Part shown: one piece after another, positions 8,455-16,216 of the stretch | How positions within the stretch are numbered: the stretch's first letter is position 1 | Layout of the letters: every line of letters starts with the position of its first letter | Assembly: GCF_005222815.1 (NCBI RefSeq) | Contig: NZ_STGB01000003.1 | Location: 186,001-250,000, forward strand | Reading direction: 5' to 3' | Source: Roseomonas sp. AR75 | Lineage (GTDB): Bacteria > Pseudomonadota > Alphaproteobacteria > Acetobacterales > Acetobacteraceae | DNA length: 64,000 bases | Made by a program: the position numbers and the translations under genes | The notes under the pieces: model-generated | What the model saw: only the letters and a program-made list of their open reading frames with translations | The model's database searches: none | What the model was told of the DNA's origin: nothing

Positions 8455-9309
8455 ATGTCCCCCGTGCCGCGCGTCACCGTGGTGACCGTCACCTGGCGCA
8501 GCGCCTCCACCATACCGGGCTTCCTGGCTGCCTGTCCGGCCGGAATGCCGGTCATCCTGGTGGACAATGCCTCACCTGATGAGACGATTGAGGCGGCGCG
8601 GGCGGCCCGGCCGGATGTCCGCATCCTCGTCAACGACAGCAACCTCGGTTTCGGCGCGGCCTGCAATATCGGGCTGGAGGCGGCGGAGACCGAGCTCGTC
8701 CTGCTCGCCAATCCTGATTCCCGGCTGTCCGGCGATGCCATCGCCCGCCTGGTCGCCGCGGCCGACGCCTTCCCGGCCCAGCGGATCGTCGCCCCGCTTC
8801 TGCTCGACGCGGAGGGAAGGCCCGTCCGGTCCTGGAACGCCGCCCAGCCCCGCCGCCGCTTCCTGCCCCGGGACCGGGATGGGGAGCCCTGGCCCGAGGG
8901 GCCGGTCTGTGTCGCCTTCGCCTCCGGGGCCTGCCTGCTGCTTCGCAGCGCCGACCGGCTGCGCTTCGACGAGCGGTTCTTCCTTTTCTATGAGGACGAC
9001 GATCTGTGCGCCCGCGCCGGCGGCGCGCTGCTGGAGCCAGCGGCGCGGGTCGCGCATGCCGGCGGCCGGTCCTCGCCGCCCTCGCTGGCGACCACCTGGC
9101 GGAAGGCACGCTGCATGGCCTGGTCCCGTCTGCGCTTCACCGCCCTGCATGGCGGCGGGCCGGCGGCGGCGCGGCGCGAAGGCTTCGGGCGCCTCGGCCA
9201 CCACGCCGGAAAGGCGCTCGGCCACGCGGTGACCTTCCGGAAGGACAAGCTCGCGGCCGACCTGGCGGGGCTCGCCGGCACCCTCGCCTGGCTGCGCGGC
9301 CGCGGCTGA
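8455..9309 (+). CDS. glycosyltransferase family 2 protein
   Basis: 284 residues with a GT-A fold: VTVVTVTWRSASTIPGFL, VILVDNASPDET (nucleotide-sugar binding Asp), NLGFGAACNIGL, LLANPDSRL carrying the D-x-S/D metal site, and FDERFFLFYEDDDLCAR with the likely catalytic acidic residues. This order is typical of rhamnosyl- or related transferases of cell-surface polysaccharides. The ATG at 8455 is preferred to an in-frame GTG at 8440. No membrane segment; a cytosolic enzyme acting at the inner membrane is expected. It is separated from the nucleotide-sugar genes at 12758-16043, so a link to them is only possible. Confidence 0.87.
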   Translation: MSPVPRVTVVTVTWRSASTIPGFLAACPAGMPVILVDNASPDETIEAARAARPDVRILVNDSNLGFGAACNIGLEAAETELVLLANPDSRLSGDAIARLVAAADAFPAQRIVAPLLLDAEGRPVRSWNAAQPRRRFLPRDRDGEPWPEGPVCVAFASGACLLLRSADRLRFDERFFLFYEDDDLCARAGGALLEPAARVAHAGGRSSPPSLATTWRKARCMAWSRLRFTALHGGGPAAARREGFGRLGHHAGKALGHAVTFRKDKLAADLAGLAGTLAWLRGRG

Positions 9310-9365
9310 GGTCCGTCATCGTTGCAGGGTGGACAGCGGCGCGGCGGGCTACGCAGTCTCCGCGG

Positions 9366-10664
9366 ATGGAGACCTCCCCCGCCTTCCCGCCCGGCGCGCG
9401 CCATGCGCTGCAGCATCGGGTCACCGCGGCCGAGCTTGCGCCGATCGTCGCCCTGGTCGGCTCGACCGACCTGGCGCTGACCAGCCGTGCCGCCGCCGCG
9501 CTGATGACGCGCCTGGTGGTCACCCGCTTCCCCGGCCCCGGCACCCGGCTGCTGCGGGAGGATTTCCGCTATGCCGGCACCCTGGCCGAGGGCGACATGC
9601 TGGAGCTGGCGGTGGAGGTCGCCGGGCCGGCCGCGGGGCCCGGCGCGCTGCTGCTGCGATGCGCCGTGCGCCATGCCGGCGGGGCCGCGGTGCTGGAGGG
9701 GGCGGCGGAGGTGGTCCCGCCCGCGATTCCGGCGCCGGATTCCGACGCGCCCTTCAGCATGCAGCCCCGCCGCATGATGAACCTGCTGCTGGAGCGTTGC
9801 CGGCCGATGCCCCCGGTGGCGACCGCGGTCGTCCATCCCTGCGATGCCGCCAGCCTGGAAGGTGCAGTGCTGGCGGCCCGGCACGGGCTGATCACGCCCC
9901 TTCTCGTCGGGCCGGAAGCCCGGATCCGCGCGGCGGCGGAGGCGGCGGGGATGGAGCTGGACGGCTTCGAGATCCTCTCCACGCCGCACAGCCACGCCAG
10001 CGCCGACGCCGCGGTGGCGCTGGTGAAGGAGGGCCGGGCCGCCGCGCTGATGAAGGGCAGCCTGCACACCGACGAATTGCTGGGCGCCGCCCTGGGGCGG
10101 GAAGCCGGCCTGCGCACGGAACGCCGGGTGAGCCATGCCTTCGTGATGGATGCGCCGCTCTATCCCCGGCTGCTCATCATCACCGACGCCGCCGTCAACA
10201 TCGCCCCCGACCTGGAGGCGAAGGCCGACATCGTGCGCAACGCCATCCGGCTTGCCGCCGCGATCGGCATCGAACTGCCCAAGGTGGCCCTGCTGTCGGC
10301 GGTGGAGACGGTGACGCCCAAGATGGTCTCCACGCTGGATGCCGCGGCGCTCTGCAAGATGGCGGATCGCGGCCAGATCACCGGCGGCCTGCTGGACGGC
10401 CCGCTGGCCTTCGACAATGCCGTGAGCGAAGCGGCGGCGCAGGCCAAGGGCATCGTCAGCAGCGTCGCCGGCCGGGCCGACATCCTGGTCGTGCCGGATA
10501 TCGAGAGCGGGAACATGCTGGCCAAGCAGCTTGCCCATCTCGGCGGGGCGGAAGGCGCGGGGATCGTGCTGGGGCTGCGGGTGCCTGTGGCGCTGACCAG
10601 CCGCAGCGACGACGCCAGCTCCCGCCTCGCCTCCGCCGCGCTGCTCCGCCTCACGGCGAGCTGA
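9366..10664 (+). CDS. bifunctional MaoC-like hydratase / phosphate acetyl(butyryl)transferase
   Basis: 432 residues with two domains. Residues about 15-120 look like a MaoC/hot-dog enoyl-CoA hydratase-type domain (FPGPGTRLLREDFRYAGTLAEGDMLELAVEV). Residues about 130-430 are a phosphotransacetylase/phosphate butyryltransferase domain: ALMKGSLHTDELLGAAL, RVSHAFVMDAP, ITDAAVNIAPDLEAKADIVRNA and VPDIESGNMLAKQLAHLGGAEGAG. Such fusions are often annotated as bifunctional enoyl-CoA hydratase/phosphate acetyltransferase and probably interconvert short acyl-CoA and acyl phosphate. No acetate kinase gene, the usual partner, is visible nearby. Confidence 0.87.
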   Translation: METSPAFPPGARHALQHRVTAAELAPIVALVGSTDLALTSRAAAALMTRLVVTRFPGPGTRLLREDFRYAGTLAEGDMLELAVEVAGPAAGPGALLLRCAVRHAGGAAVLEGAAEVVPPAIPAPDSDAPFSMQPRRMMNLLLERCRPMPPVATAVVHPCDAASLEGAVLAARHGLITPLLVGPEARIRAAAEAAGMELDGFEILSTPHSHASADAAVALVKEGRAAALMKGSLHTDELLGAALGREAGLRTERRVSHAFVMDAPLYPRLLIITDAAVNIAPDLEAKADIVRNAIRLAAAIGIELPKVALLSAVETVTPKMVSTLDAAALCKMADRGQITGGLLDGPLAFDNAVSEAAAQAKGIVSSVAGRADILVVPDIESGNMLAKQLAHLGGAEGAGIVLGLRVPVALTSRSDDASSRLASAALLRLTAS

Positions 10665-10781
10665 GACCTGCGCCTGACGCGGCCTGTCCGATGGGAGAGG
10701 GTCGGAGCCCCGCTCCCTTCGCAGCCGAGCCCTGCGAGATCGCCCGGCGCGGTACCTGCCCGAGGCGGCCGGGGCGACGCG

Positions 10782-11291
10782 CTAGCCCTTCCCCGACCGC
10801 TTGCCGGCGGCCGAGACGCGGTCCACCGCGACCAGCACCAGCGCGCCGGTCAGGAACATGGCGTGGATCGCCAGGCCCCAGACCACCTCGCGGTCGCCGT
10901 AGTTCGACACCTCCATGAAGATCTGCAGCAGATGGATTGAGGAGATCGCGATCAGCGCCACCGAGAGCTTGATCTTCAGGTTGCCGGGATCGACGTTCGT
11001 CACCCAGGAGGTCTCGCCGCTCTCGTCGTGCCTGCCCAGGCGGGAAACTAGGCTGTCATAGGAGGCGATGGCGACCGTCACCACCAGCGAGGCGACGAGC
11101 GCCGAATCGAGCAGGTGCAGCAGGTCGATCAGCAGGCGCGTGTCCTCCGCCCGCAGGACGCCGGTCGCGAAGGTCCAGAGCTTATAGAGGAAGCGCACCG
11201 CATAGGCGGCCAGCGCCACGACCAGCCCCAGGAAGAACACGGCCAGGATCCAGCGGCTGGACAGGATGGCCTTGTCGATGATCGCCCGCAT
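10782..11291 (-). CDS. YqhA/UPF0114 family membrane protein
   Basis: 169 residues. The pattern matches the UPF0114 (YqhA, TIGR00645) family: an N-terminal AIIDKAILSSRWILAVFFLGLVVALAAY helix, a second helix with LLHLLDSALVASLVVTVAIASYDSL, a central NLKIKLSVALIAISSIHLLQIFM helix and a final helix GLAIHAMFLTGALVLVAVDR. The ATG at 11291 has a GGAG site upstream; the GTG at 11303 is less likely. An inner-membrane protein of unknown role. It is divergent from ridA-like and convergent with the phosphotransacetylase fusion. Confidence 0.85.
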   Translation of the reverse strand: MRAIIDKAILSSRWILAVFFLGLVVALAAYAVRFLYKLWTFATGVLRAEDTRLLIDLLHLLDSALVASLVVTVAIASYDSLVSRLGRHDESGETSWVTNVDPGNLKIKLSVALIAISSIHLLQIFMEVSNYGDREVVWGLAIHAMFLTGALVLVAVDRVSAAGKRSGKG

Positions 11292-11344
11292 GTCAGTCTC
11301 CACGCGGGCCGAGACTTAGCCGGCCGCATCAACCGGAGGGAAGC

Positions 11345-11698
11345 ATGACCATTCGCCGAATCGCCGAGGAAGAGCGTCTGTCCGGCGCCGTGGTCGGAGG
11401 GGGGGTGATCTGGCTCGCCGGCCAGGTGGCCGACGACACCAGCCTGGACGCCGAGGGGCAGACCGCGGACATCCTGCGCCAGATCGATGCCCTGCTGGCC
11501 GAGGCAGGCACGGACAAGCGCGCCCTGCTCAGCATCACGGTGGTGCTGGCCGACATCCGCGACGCGCCGGCGATGAACCGGGCCTGGGATGCCTGGCTCG
11601 ACACCGGGAACAAGCCGGCCCGCATGACGATCCAGGCGCCGCTGGTCAATCCGGCGTGGAAGGTGGAGATCACCGGGGTGGCGCTCGCGCCGCGATGA
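11345..11698 (+). CDS. RidA family (YjgF/YER057c) protein
   Basis: 117 residues covering the whole RidA fold. Seen: VIWLAGQVADD at the start of the core, QTADILRQIDALLAEAGTDKRALLSITVVLADI, and the C-terminal KPARMTIQAPLVNPAWKVEITGVAL, where Arg and Glu sit as in enamine/imine deaminases. The ribosome site GGAGGG is 4 nt from the ATG. RidA proteins hydrolyse reactive enamines such as 2-aminoacrylate. The stop overlaps the ATG of the following channel gene (ATGA), so the two are probably translated together, although no functional link is known. Confidence 0.9.
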   Translation: MTIRRIAEEERLSGAVVGGGVIWLAGQVADDTSLDAEGQTADILRQIDALLAEAGTDKRALLSITVVLADIRDAPAMNRAWDAWLDTGNKPARMTIQAPLVNPAWKVEITGVALAPR

Positions 11699-12678
11699 GC
11701 GCGCGGCGGCATCGCCCGGCCGGCGCGCAACTGCGGGCCTGGCTGCGTGCGGTCGGCTTCACGCTCGTCCTGTCCTTCATCGTCGCCTGGGGCGTCGGCG
11801 ACGAGGGGAGGATGTTCCCCTTTGTGGTCATCGGCGCGGCGGCGCTCGGCCTCGGCGTGCTATACTGGCTGTTCCCGCGCGGGCTGCATTTCGCCTTCGG
11901 CACCGCGGCCGGGTTGGCGATCTATGCCAGCCTCTTCGTGGTGCTCGGGCGCGCGCAATTCCCCGAGGCGCCGGGCTGGTCGCGCCCGCCGGCCTTCCTG
12001 CTGCCCGTGCTCGCCTTCCTGGCGATGGCCTGGTGGCGCCGCCACGCGCTGGAACGGATCGCCGAGCGCGAGACCGTGCGGGAACTGGACGAGCTGTCCC
12101 ACACCGGCACCTGGCTGTTGCTCTCGGCTGCGATCGGCATCCTTTGCTTCGCGCTGCCGATCAATCGGCTGGCGCCGCTCGGCCAGGGCCTGGCCTTGCT
12201 CGCGGCCATGGCGAGCATCGCACTGCTGGTCGCGCTCTCGGTGCGGGACGTGGTGCGTCTGCTGGTGGATGTGTCGGTCATCATGGAGGAGATCGGCAAC
12301 CGGACGCGCCACCTCCTGGTGCCGGCCGCCGCCTTCCTGCTGATGTATGCGCTGCTGGTGGTCGGGTTCGCCTCGGCCTACCGCATCGCGGATGCCTTGT
12401 CGCTGCATCCGCTGTTCCACGGGCCGAATGGGCCGATCCGCATTTCCTATTCGGACTCGCTGCACTTCTCCGTCGCAACGCTGTCCACCGTCGGCTATGG
12501 CGACATCCAGCCCCGCGACGACGGCGTGCGCGTGCTGGCGAGCCTGGAGGTGGTGGCCGGCCAGTTGCTGCTGCTGTTCGGCGTCGCGGAGATCCTGCGG
12601 GCGCGACGCACCCGCCGCGAAGACGCCGCAAGTCTCGACCGGACGGATCGGACGGGCCATTCTCCGCCGGGCGAATGA
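11695..12678 (+). CDS. potassium-channel-like membrane protein (two-TM pore domain)
   Basis: 327 residues with about seven hydrophobic segments: four near residues 18-32, 41-60, 69-84 and 99-113, two near 138-156 and 165-182, one at 208-226. The final pore unit has the selectivity-filter motif STVGYGD (264-270) followed by a last helix ending near 300. That end matches the Ion_trans_2 potassium channel domain. There is no RCK/TrkA domain and no S4-like basic helix, so gating is unclear. The start overlaps the ridA-like stop. Potassium selectivity is inferred from the filter motif. Confidence 0.8.
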   Translation: MSARRHRPAGAQLRAWLRAVGFTLVLSFIVAWGVGDEGRMFPFVVIGAAALGLGVLYWLFPRGLHFAFGTAAGLAIYASLFVVLGRAQFPEAPGWSRPPAFLLPVLAFLAMAWWRRHALERIAERETVRELDELSHTGTWLLLSAAIGILCFALPINRLAPLGQGLALLAAMASIALLVALSVRDVVRLLVDVSVIMEEIGNRTRHLLVPAAAFLLMYALLVVGFASAYRIADALSLHPLFHGPNGPIRISYSDSLHFSVATLSTVGYGDIQPRDDGVRVLASLEVVAGQLLLLFGVAEILRARRTRREDAASLDRTDRTGHSPPGE

Positions 12679-12757
12679 GCGACCATCCCGCCGCCCCCGG
12701 CCGGTCGCGCTTCCGCCGCAATCGGCCCGCATAGGCTGGGCGAGGCTGGACCACGCG

Positions 12758-13813
12758 ATGCACATCCTGATCACCGGCGGCCTGGGCTTCATCGGCTCCG
12801 CCGTCGTCCGACACCTGATCCGCAGCACCGACCATGTCGTGGTCAATGTGGACAAGGAGACCTACGCCGCCAGCCATGACGCGCTGGAGGAGGCGCGCGG
12901 ACATCGGCGCCACGTGCATATGCGGGCCGATATCTGCGACGCCGAGGCGATGCGCGCGGCCTTCGCGGAATGGCGGCCGCAGGTGGTGATGCACCTCGCC
13001 GCCGAGAGCCATGTGGACCGCTCGATCGACGGGCCCGCCGAGTTCATCCGCACCAATGTCGTCGGCACCCAGGTGCTGCTCGAGGCCGCGCGCGCGCACT
13101 GGTCCTCGCTCGACGCCCAGGCGAAAGAAGAATTCAGGTTCCACCACGTCTCGACGGATGAGGTGTTCGGCGCGCTGCATCACGGCGACCCGCCCTTCCA
13201 CGAGGCGACTCCCTACGATCCGCGCAGCCCCTATTCCGCGTCCAAGGCGGCGTCGGACCATCTGGTGCGGGCCTGGCAGCACACCTACGGCCTGCCCACC
13301 TTCGTCACGAACACCACGAACAATTACGGCCCCTGGCAATTCCCGGAGAAGCTGATCCCGCTCGTTTCGCTGAACGCACTGGAAGGCAAGGCGCTGCCCG
13401 TCTATGGCGACGGATCCAATGTGCGCGACTGGATCTTCGTGGACGACCATGCAGAGGCGCTCTGCGCCGCGGCGCTCGGCGCCGCGCAACCGGGCGGCAC
13501 CTATTGCATCGGGCCGCGGCAGGAACGCACCAACCTGCAGGTGGTCAAGGCCATCTGCGCCGTGCTGGACCGGCTCCGCCCCGATCCGGCCGGCCCGCGG
13601 GAGCGGCTGATCACCTTCGTGAAGGACCGCCCCGGCCACGATTTCCGCTACGCGATGGACCCCTCGCGCGCCGAGGCGGCGCTGGGGTGGCGCGCGCAGC
13701 ATGGTTTCGAGGCGGGGCTGGAGAGGACCCTGCGCTGGTACCTGGATCACGAAGCGTGGTGGAAACCGATCCGCGAGCGGCGCTATGCCGGCGAGCGGCT
13801 GGGGAAGCAGTGA
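12758..13813 (+). CDS. rfbB: dTDP-glucose 4,6-dehydratase
   Basis: 351 residues, normal family length. Extended SDR features are all present: GGLGFIGS (7-14) for NAD, HLAAESHVDRSI (79-90), VSTDEVFG with the catalytic Asp134-Glu135, YSASK (Tyr159, Lys163), and TTNNYGPWQFPEKLIPL. It makes dTDP-4-keto-6-deoxyglucose from dTDP-glucose, the entry to rhamnose and amino-deoxysugars. The rest of an rml operon (rfbA, rfbC, rfbD) is not visible; instead an epimerase-like gene and an aminotransferase follow. The cassette therefore more likely makes a modified amino-sugar for surface glycans than rhamnose (inference). Confidence 0.92.
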   Translation: MHILITGGLGFIGSAVVRHLIRSTDHVVVNVDKETYAASHDALEEARGHRRHVHMRADICDAEAMRAAFAEWRPQVVMHLAAESHVDRSIDGPAEFIRTNVVGTQVLLEAARAHWSSLDAQAKEEFRFHHVSTDEVFGALHHGDPPFHEATPYDPRSPYSASKAASDHLVRAWQHTYGLPTFVTNTTNNYGPWQFPEKLIPLVSLNALEGKALPVYGDGSNVRDWIFVDDHAEALCAAALGAAQPGGTYCIGPRQERTNLQVVKAICAVLDRLRPDPAGPRERLITFVKDRPGHDFRYAMDPSRAEAALGWRAQHGFEAGLERTLRWYLDHEAWWKPIRERRYAGERLGKQ

Positions 13814-13814
13814 G

Positions 13815-14804
13815 ATGCAGGGCGACTGGCGCGGCAAGCGCGTGCTGGTGACGGGGGGCGCGGGCTTCCTGGGCAGCGGGATCTGCCACGCGCTGGCGGC
13901 GCAGGGCGCGCGGGTCGTGGCGCTGGATGCGATGGTGCCCGATGGCGGCGCCAGCCCGCTCAACCTGGAAGGCAGCAACGTGATGCTGGTGCGCGGCGAC
14001 ATCCGCGACGCGGAGCTGCATTCGCTCTGCCAGGGCATCGACGTGCTGTTCAACATGGCCGCGCAGACAAGCCACATGGGCGGCCAGCGCGACCCCGTCT
14101 CCGACATCGCGATCAACGCCGTCGCGCAGGTGCGGCTGATCGGCGTGATGCGGGAGGCGGCGCCGAAGGCCGTGGTGGTGCATGCCTCGACGCGGCAATT
14201 CTACGGCCGGCCGCAATACCTGCCGGTGGACGAGAAGCACACCGTCAATCCGCCCGATGCCAACGGCGTCTCGAAATGGGCGGGCGAGCAGTATTGGCTG
14301 CTGGAGAACCGCGTGCATCACCGGCCCGTGGTCTCGCTGCGCCTGACGAACTGCTACGGCCCGCGGCTGCGCATCAGGGATGCGCGCCAGACCTTCCTGG
14401 GGATCTGGATCCGCAAGGTGCTGGAGAACGAGGCGTTCGAGGTGTGGGGCGGCGAGCAGCTGCGCGACCTCGCCTATCTCGACGACGTGGTGGATGCCTT
14501 CCTGCGCGCCGCGCAGCATGCGCATGAGCCGCAGGTGGGCGGGCATGTGTTCAACCTCGGCGGCTCTCCGCCGCTGTCGCTGAAGGACCTGGCGGACCGG
14601 CTGATCGCCGCCAATGGCGGGCAGGGGCGCTACGAGATCAAGGAATTCCCGGCCGACCGCGCGCCGATCGACATCGGCAGCTTCGCCGCCGACGACCGCG
14701 CCTTCCGCGCCGCCACCGGCTGGTGGCCGCGCGTCGAGCTGGACGAGGGGCTGCGGCGGTCGCTGGAGTGGTACCGGCCGCGGCTGGCGGAGTATGTTGC
14801 GTAG
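13815..14804 (+). CDS. NAD-dependent epimerase/dehydratase family protein (extended SDR, NxxxK variant)
   Basis: 329 residues, starting 2 nt after rfbB. GGAGFLGSG (14-22) binds NAD, and the sugar part has TNCYGPRLRIRDARQ, WGGEQLRDLAYLDDVVDAFL and FNLGG. At the catalytic YxxxK position the sequence reads NGVSK, so Tyr is replaced by Asn150 while Lys154 remains. Relatives with DVNGxNK-type motifs are known among epimerase-like proteins (from memory), so this may be a family trait rather than damage. It probably acts on the nucleotide sugar made by RfbB and used by the aminotransferase downstream. The exact reaction (epimerase, reductase or dehydratase) is unknown. Confidence 0.8.
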   Translation: MQGDWRGKRVLVTGGAGFLGSGICHALAAQGARVVALDAMVPDGGASPLNLEGSNVMLVRGDIRDAELHSLCQGIDVLFNMAAQTSHMGGQRDPVSDIAINAVAQVRLIGVMREAAPKAVVVHASTRQFYGRPQYLPVDEKHTVNPPDANGVSKWAGEQYWLLENRVHHRPVVSLRLTNCYGPRLRIRDARQTFLGIWIRKVLENEAFEVWGGEQLRDLAYLDDVVDAFLRAAQHAHEPQVGGHVFNLGGSPPLSLKDLADRLIAANGGQGRYEIKEFPADRAPIDIGSFAADDRAFRAATGWWPRVELDEGLRRSLEWYRPRLAEYVA

Positions 14805-14830
14805 GAACTGCGGCCCCGCGACGGGTCGCG

Positions 14831-14899
14831 CCACCCCCACCCCGACCAGCCTTCGGCCTCGCGGCAGTGCCGCGAGCCCCCGCGAGCGGGAGAGGGAGA
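14831..14899. repeat. extragenic palindromic element between epimerase and aminotransferase genes
   Basis: Begins with CCACCCCCACCCCGACC (14831-14847), 14 bases of which recur at 41561-41574. It continues with the inverted repeat CTCGCGGCA/TGCCGCGAG (14858-14866, 14868-14876) and ends in CCCCCGCGAGCGGGAGAGGGAG, the half-palindrome seen in the other copies. It fills most of the 108-bp gap ahead of the DegT gene. Confidence 0.6.
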
Positions 14900-14912
14900 G
14901 GAAAGGCCAGAG

Positions 14913-16043
14913 ATGAACGCCACCACCATCACCGTCCCGCAGGCCGATCCCGGCGCGGGCTACCGTGCGCAGCGGGCCGAGATCGACGCCGCGGTCGCGC
15001 GCGCGCTGGCCTCCGGCTGGTACATCCTCGGCAAGGAAGGCGAGGCCTTCGAGCGCGAATACGCGGCCTGGCAGGGAGCCGCGCGCGCCATCGGCTGCGC
15101 CAACGGCACGGATGCGCTGACGCTGGCCATGCGCGGGCTCGGCATCGGGCCGGGCGCCACCGTGGTCACCGTCTCCCACACCGCGGTCGCGACGGTGGCA
15201 GCGATCGAGATGGTGGGGGCCACCCCGCTGCTGGTGGACATCGACCCCGACACCTACACGATGGACCCCGACGAGCTGGTCGCCGTGCTGGACGACCCGC
15301 CGCCGGGCCTGCCGCCGATCCGCGCCATCATCCCCGTGCATCTCTACGGCCAGGCCTGCGACCTCGCGCCGATGCTGAAGGCGGCGGCGGCGCATGGCGT
15401 GGCGGTGATCGAGGACTGCTCCCAGGCGCATGGCGCGACGCTGGGCGGGAAGAAGGTCGGCAATCTCGGCCACGTCGCGTGCTATTCGCTGTACCCCACC
15501 AAGAATCTTGGCGCGCTCGGCGATGCCGGCGTGCTGACCACGGACGACGCCGCGCTGGCCGACCGGATCGGCGCGATCCGGCAATATGGCTGGAAGGAGC
15601 GCTACATCAGCAGCGATGTCGGCGTGAATTCCCGGCTGGACGAGCTGCAGGCGGCGATCCTGCGCGTGAAGCTGACGGCGCTGGATGCCGGCATCGCCCG
15701 GCGCCAAGCGATCGCGGCCGCCTATGACGCGGCGCTGGCCGATAGCAGCATGGCCCCGCCCGCGCGCCGCGCGGATGCCGGCCATGTCTTCCACCAGTAT
15801 GTCCTGCGGACGCCCGACCGGGCTTCGGTCATGGCGCGGTTGCGGGCGGAGGGCATCGCGACGGCGATCCACTACCCGCAGCCCGTGCATCTGCAGCCGG
15901 CCTATGCCGGCCGCACCCCGCTCGGCCCCGCCGGCTGCGCCGAGACAGCCCGGGCCGCCGGCGAGGTGATGAGCCTGCCGATGTTCCCGGAGCTGACCGA
16001 CGCCCAGGTCGGAAAGGTCTGTTCCGCCCTTCGCGGTCTCTGA
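14913..16043 (+). CDS. DegT/DnrJ/EryC1/StrS family sugar aminotransferase
   Basis: 376 residues, full length for the family. PLP-site features: CANGTDALTLAMRGLG (63-78), VSHTAVATVAAIEMVGATP, VHLYGQACD, VIEDCSQAHGA (Asp168) and SLYPTKNLGALGDAG with Lys197 as the Schiff-base lysine. These enzymes aminate 3- or 4-keto groups of dTDP- or UDP-sugars, which suits its position behind rfbB. The GGAAAGG site precedes the ATG at 14913. Likely product: a dTDP-3- or 4-amino-6-deoxyhexose for a glycan (inference). Confidence 0.92.
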   Translation: MNATTITVPQADPGAGYRAQRAEIDAAVARALASGWYILGKEGEAFEREYAAWQGAARAIGCANGTDALTLAMRGLGIGPGATVVTVSHTAVATVAAIEMVGATPLLVDIDPDTYTMDPDELVAVLDDPPPGLPPIRAIIPVHLYGQACDLAPMLKAAAAHGVAVIEDCSQAHGATLGGKKVGNLGHVACYSLYPTKNLGALGDAGVLTTDDAALADRIGAIRQYGWKERYISSDVGVNSRLDELQAAILRVKLTALDAGIARRQAIAAAYDAALADSSMAPPARRADAGHVFHQYVLRTPDRASVMARLRAEGIATAIHYPQPVHLQPAYAGRTPLGPAGCAETARAAGEVMSLPMFPELTDAQVGKVCSALRGL

Positions 16044-16216
16044 AAGGGGCACGGTGCGACGCCGGCGTGCGGTCCCCCCGCCGCGCCGCTTCCGCTTGCG
16101 CGAACCGCCGTGCTAGTTTCGCGTCGCAGGCGAGTTCGCCCGGCAGGATCGCACGTCGAGCGACTCCAAGGGCATGGCACCCGGGTGGCGTTTCCGGGGG
16201 AGGGGTGGGTCGAGGA

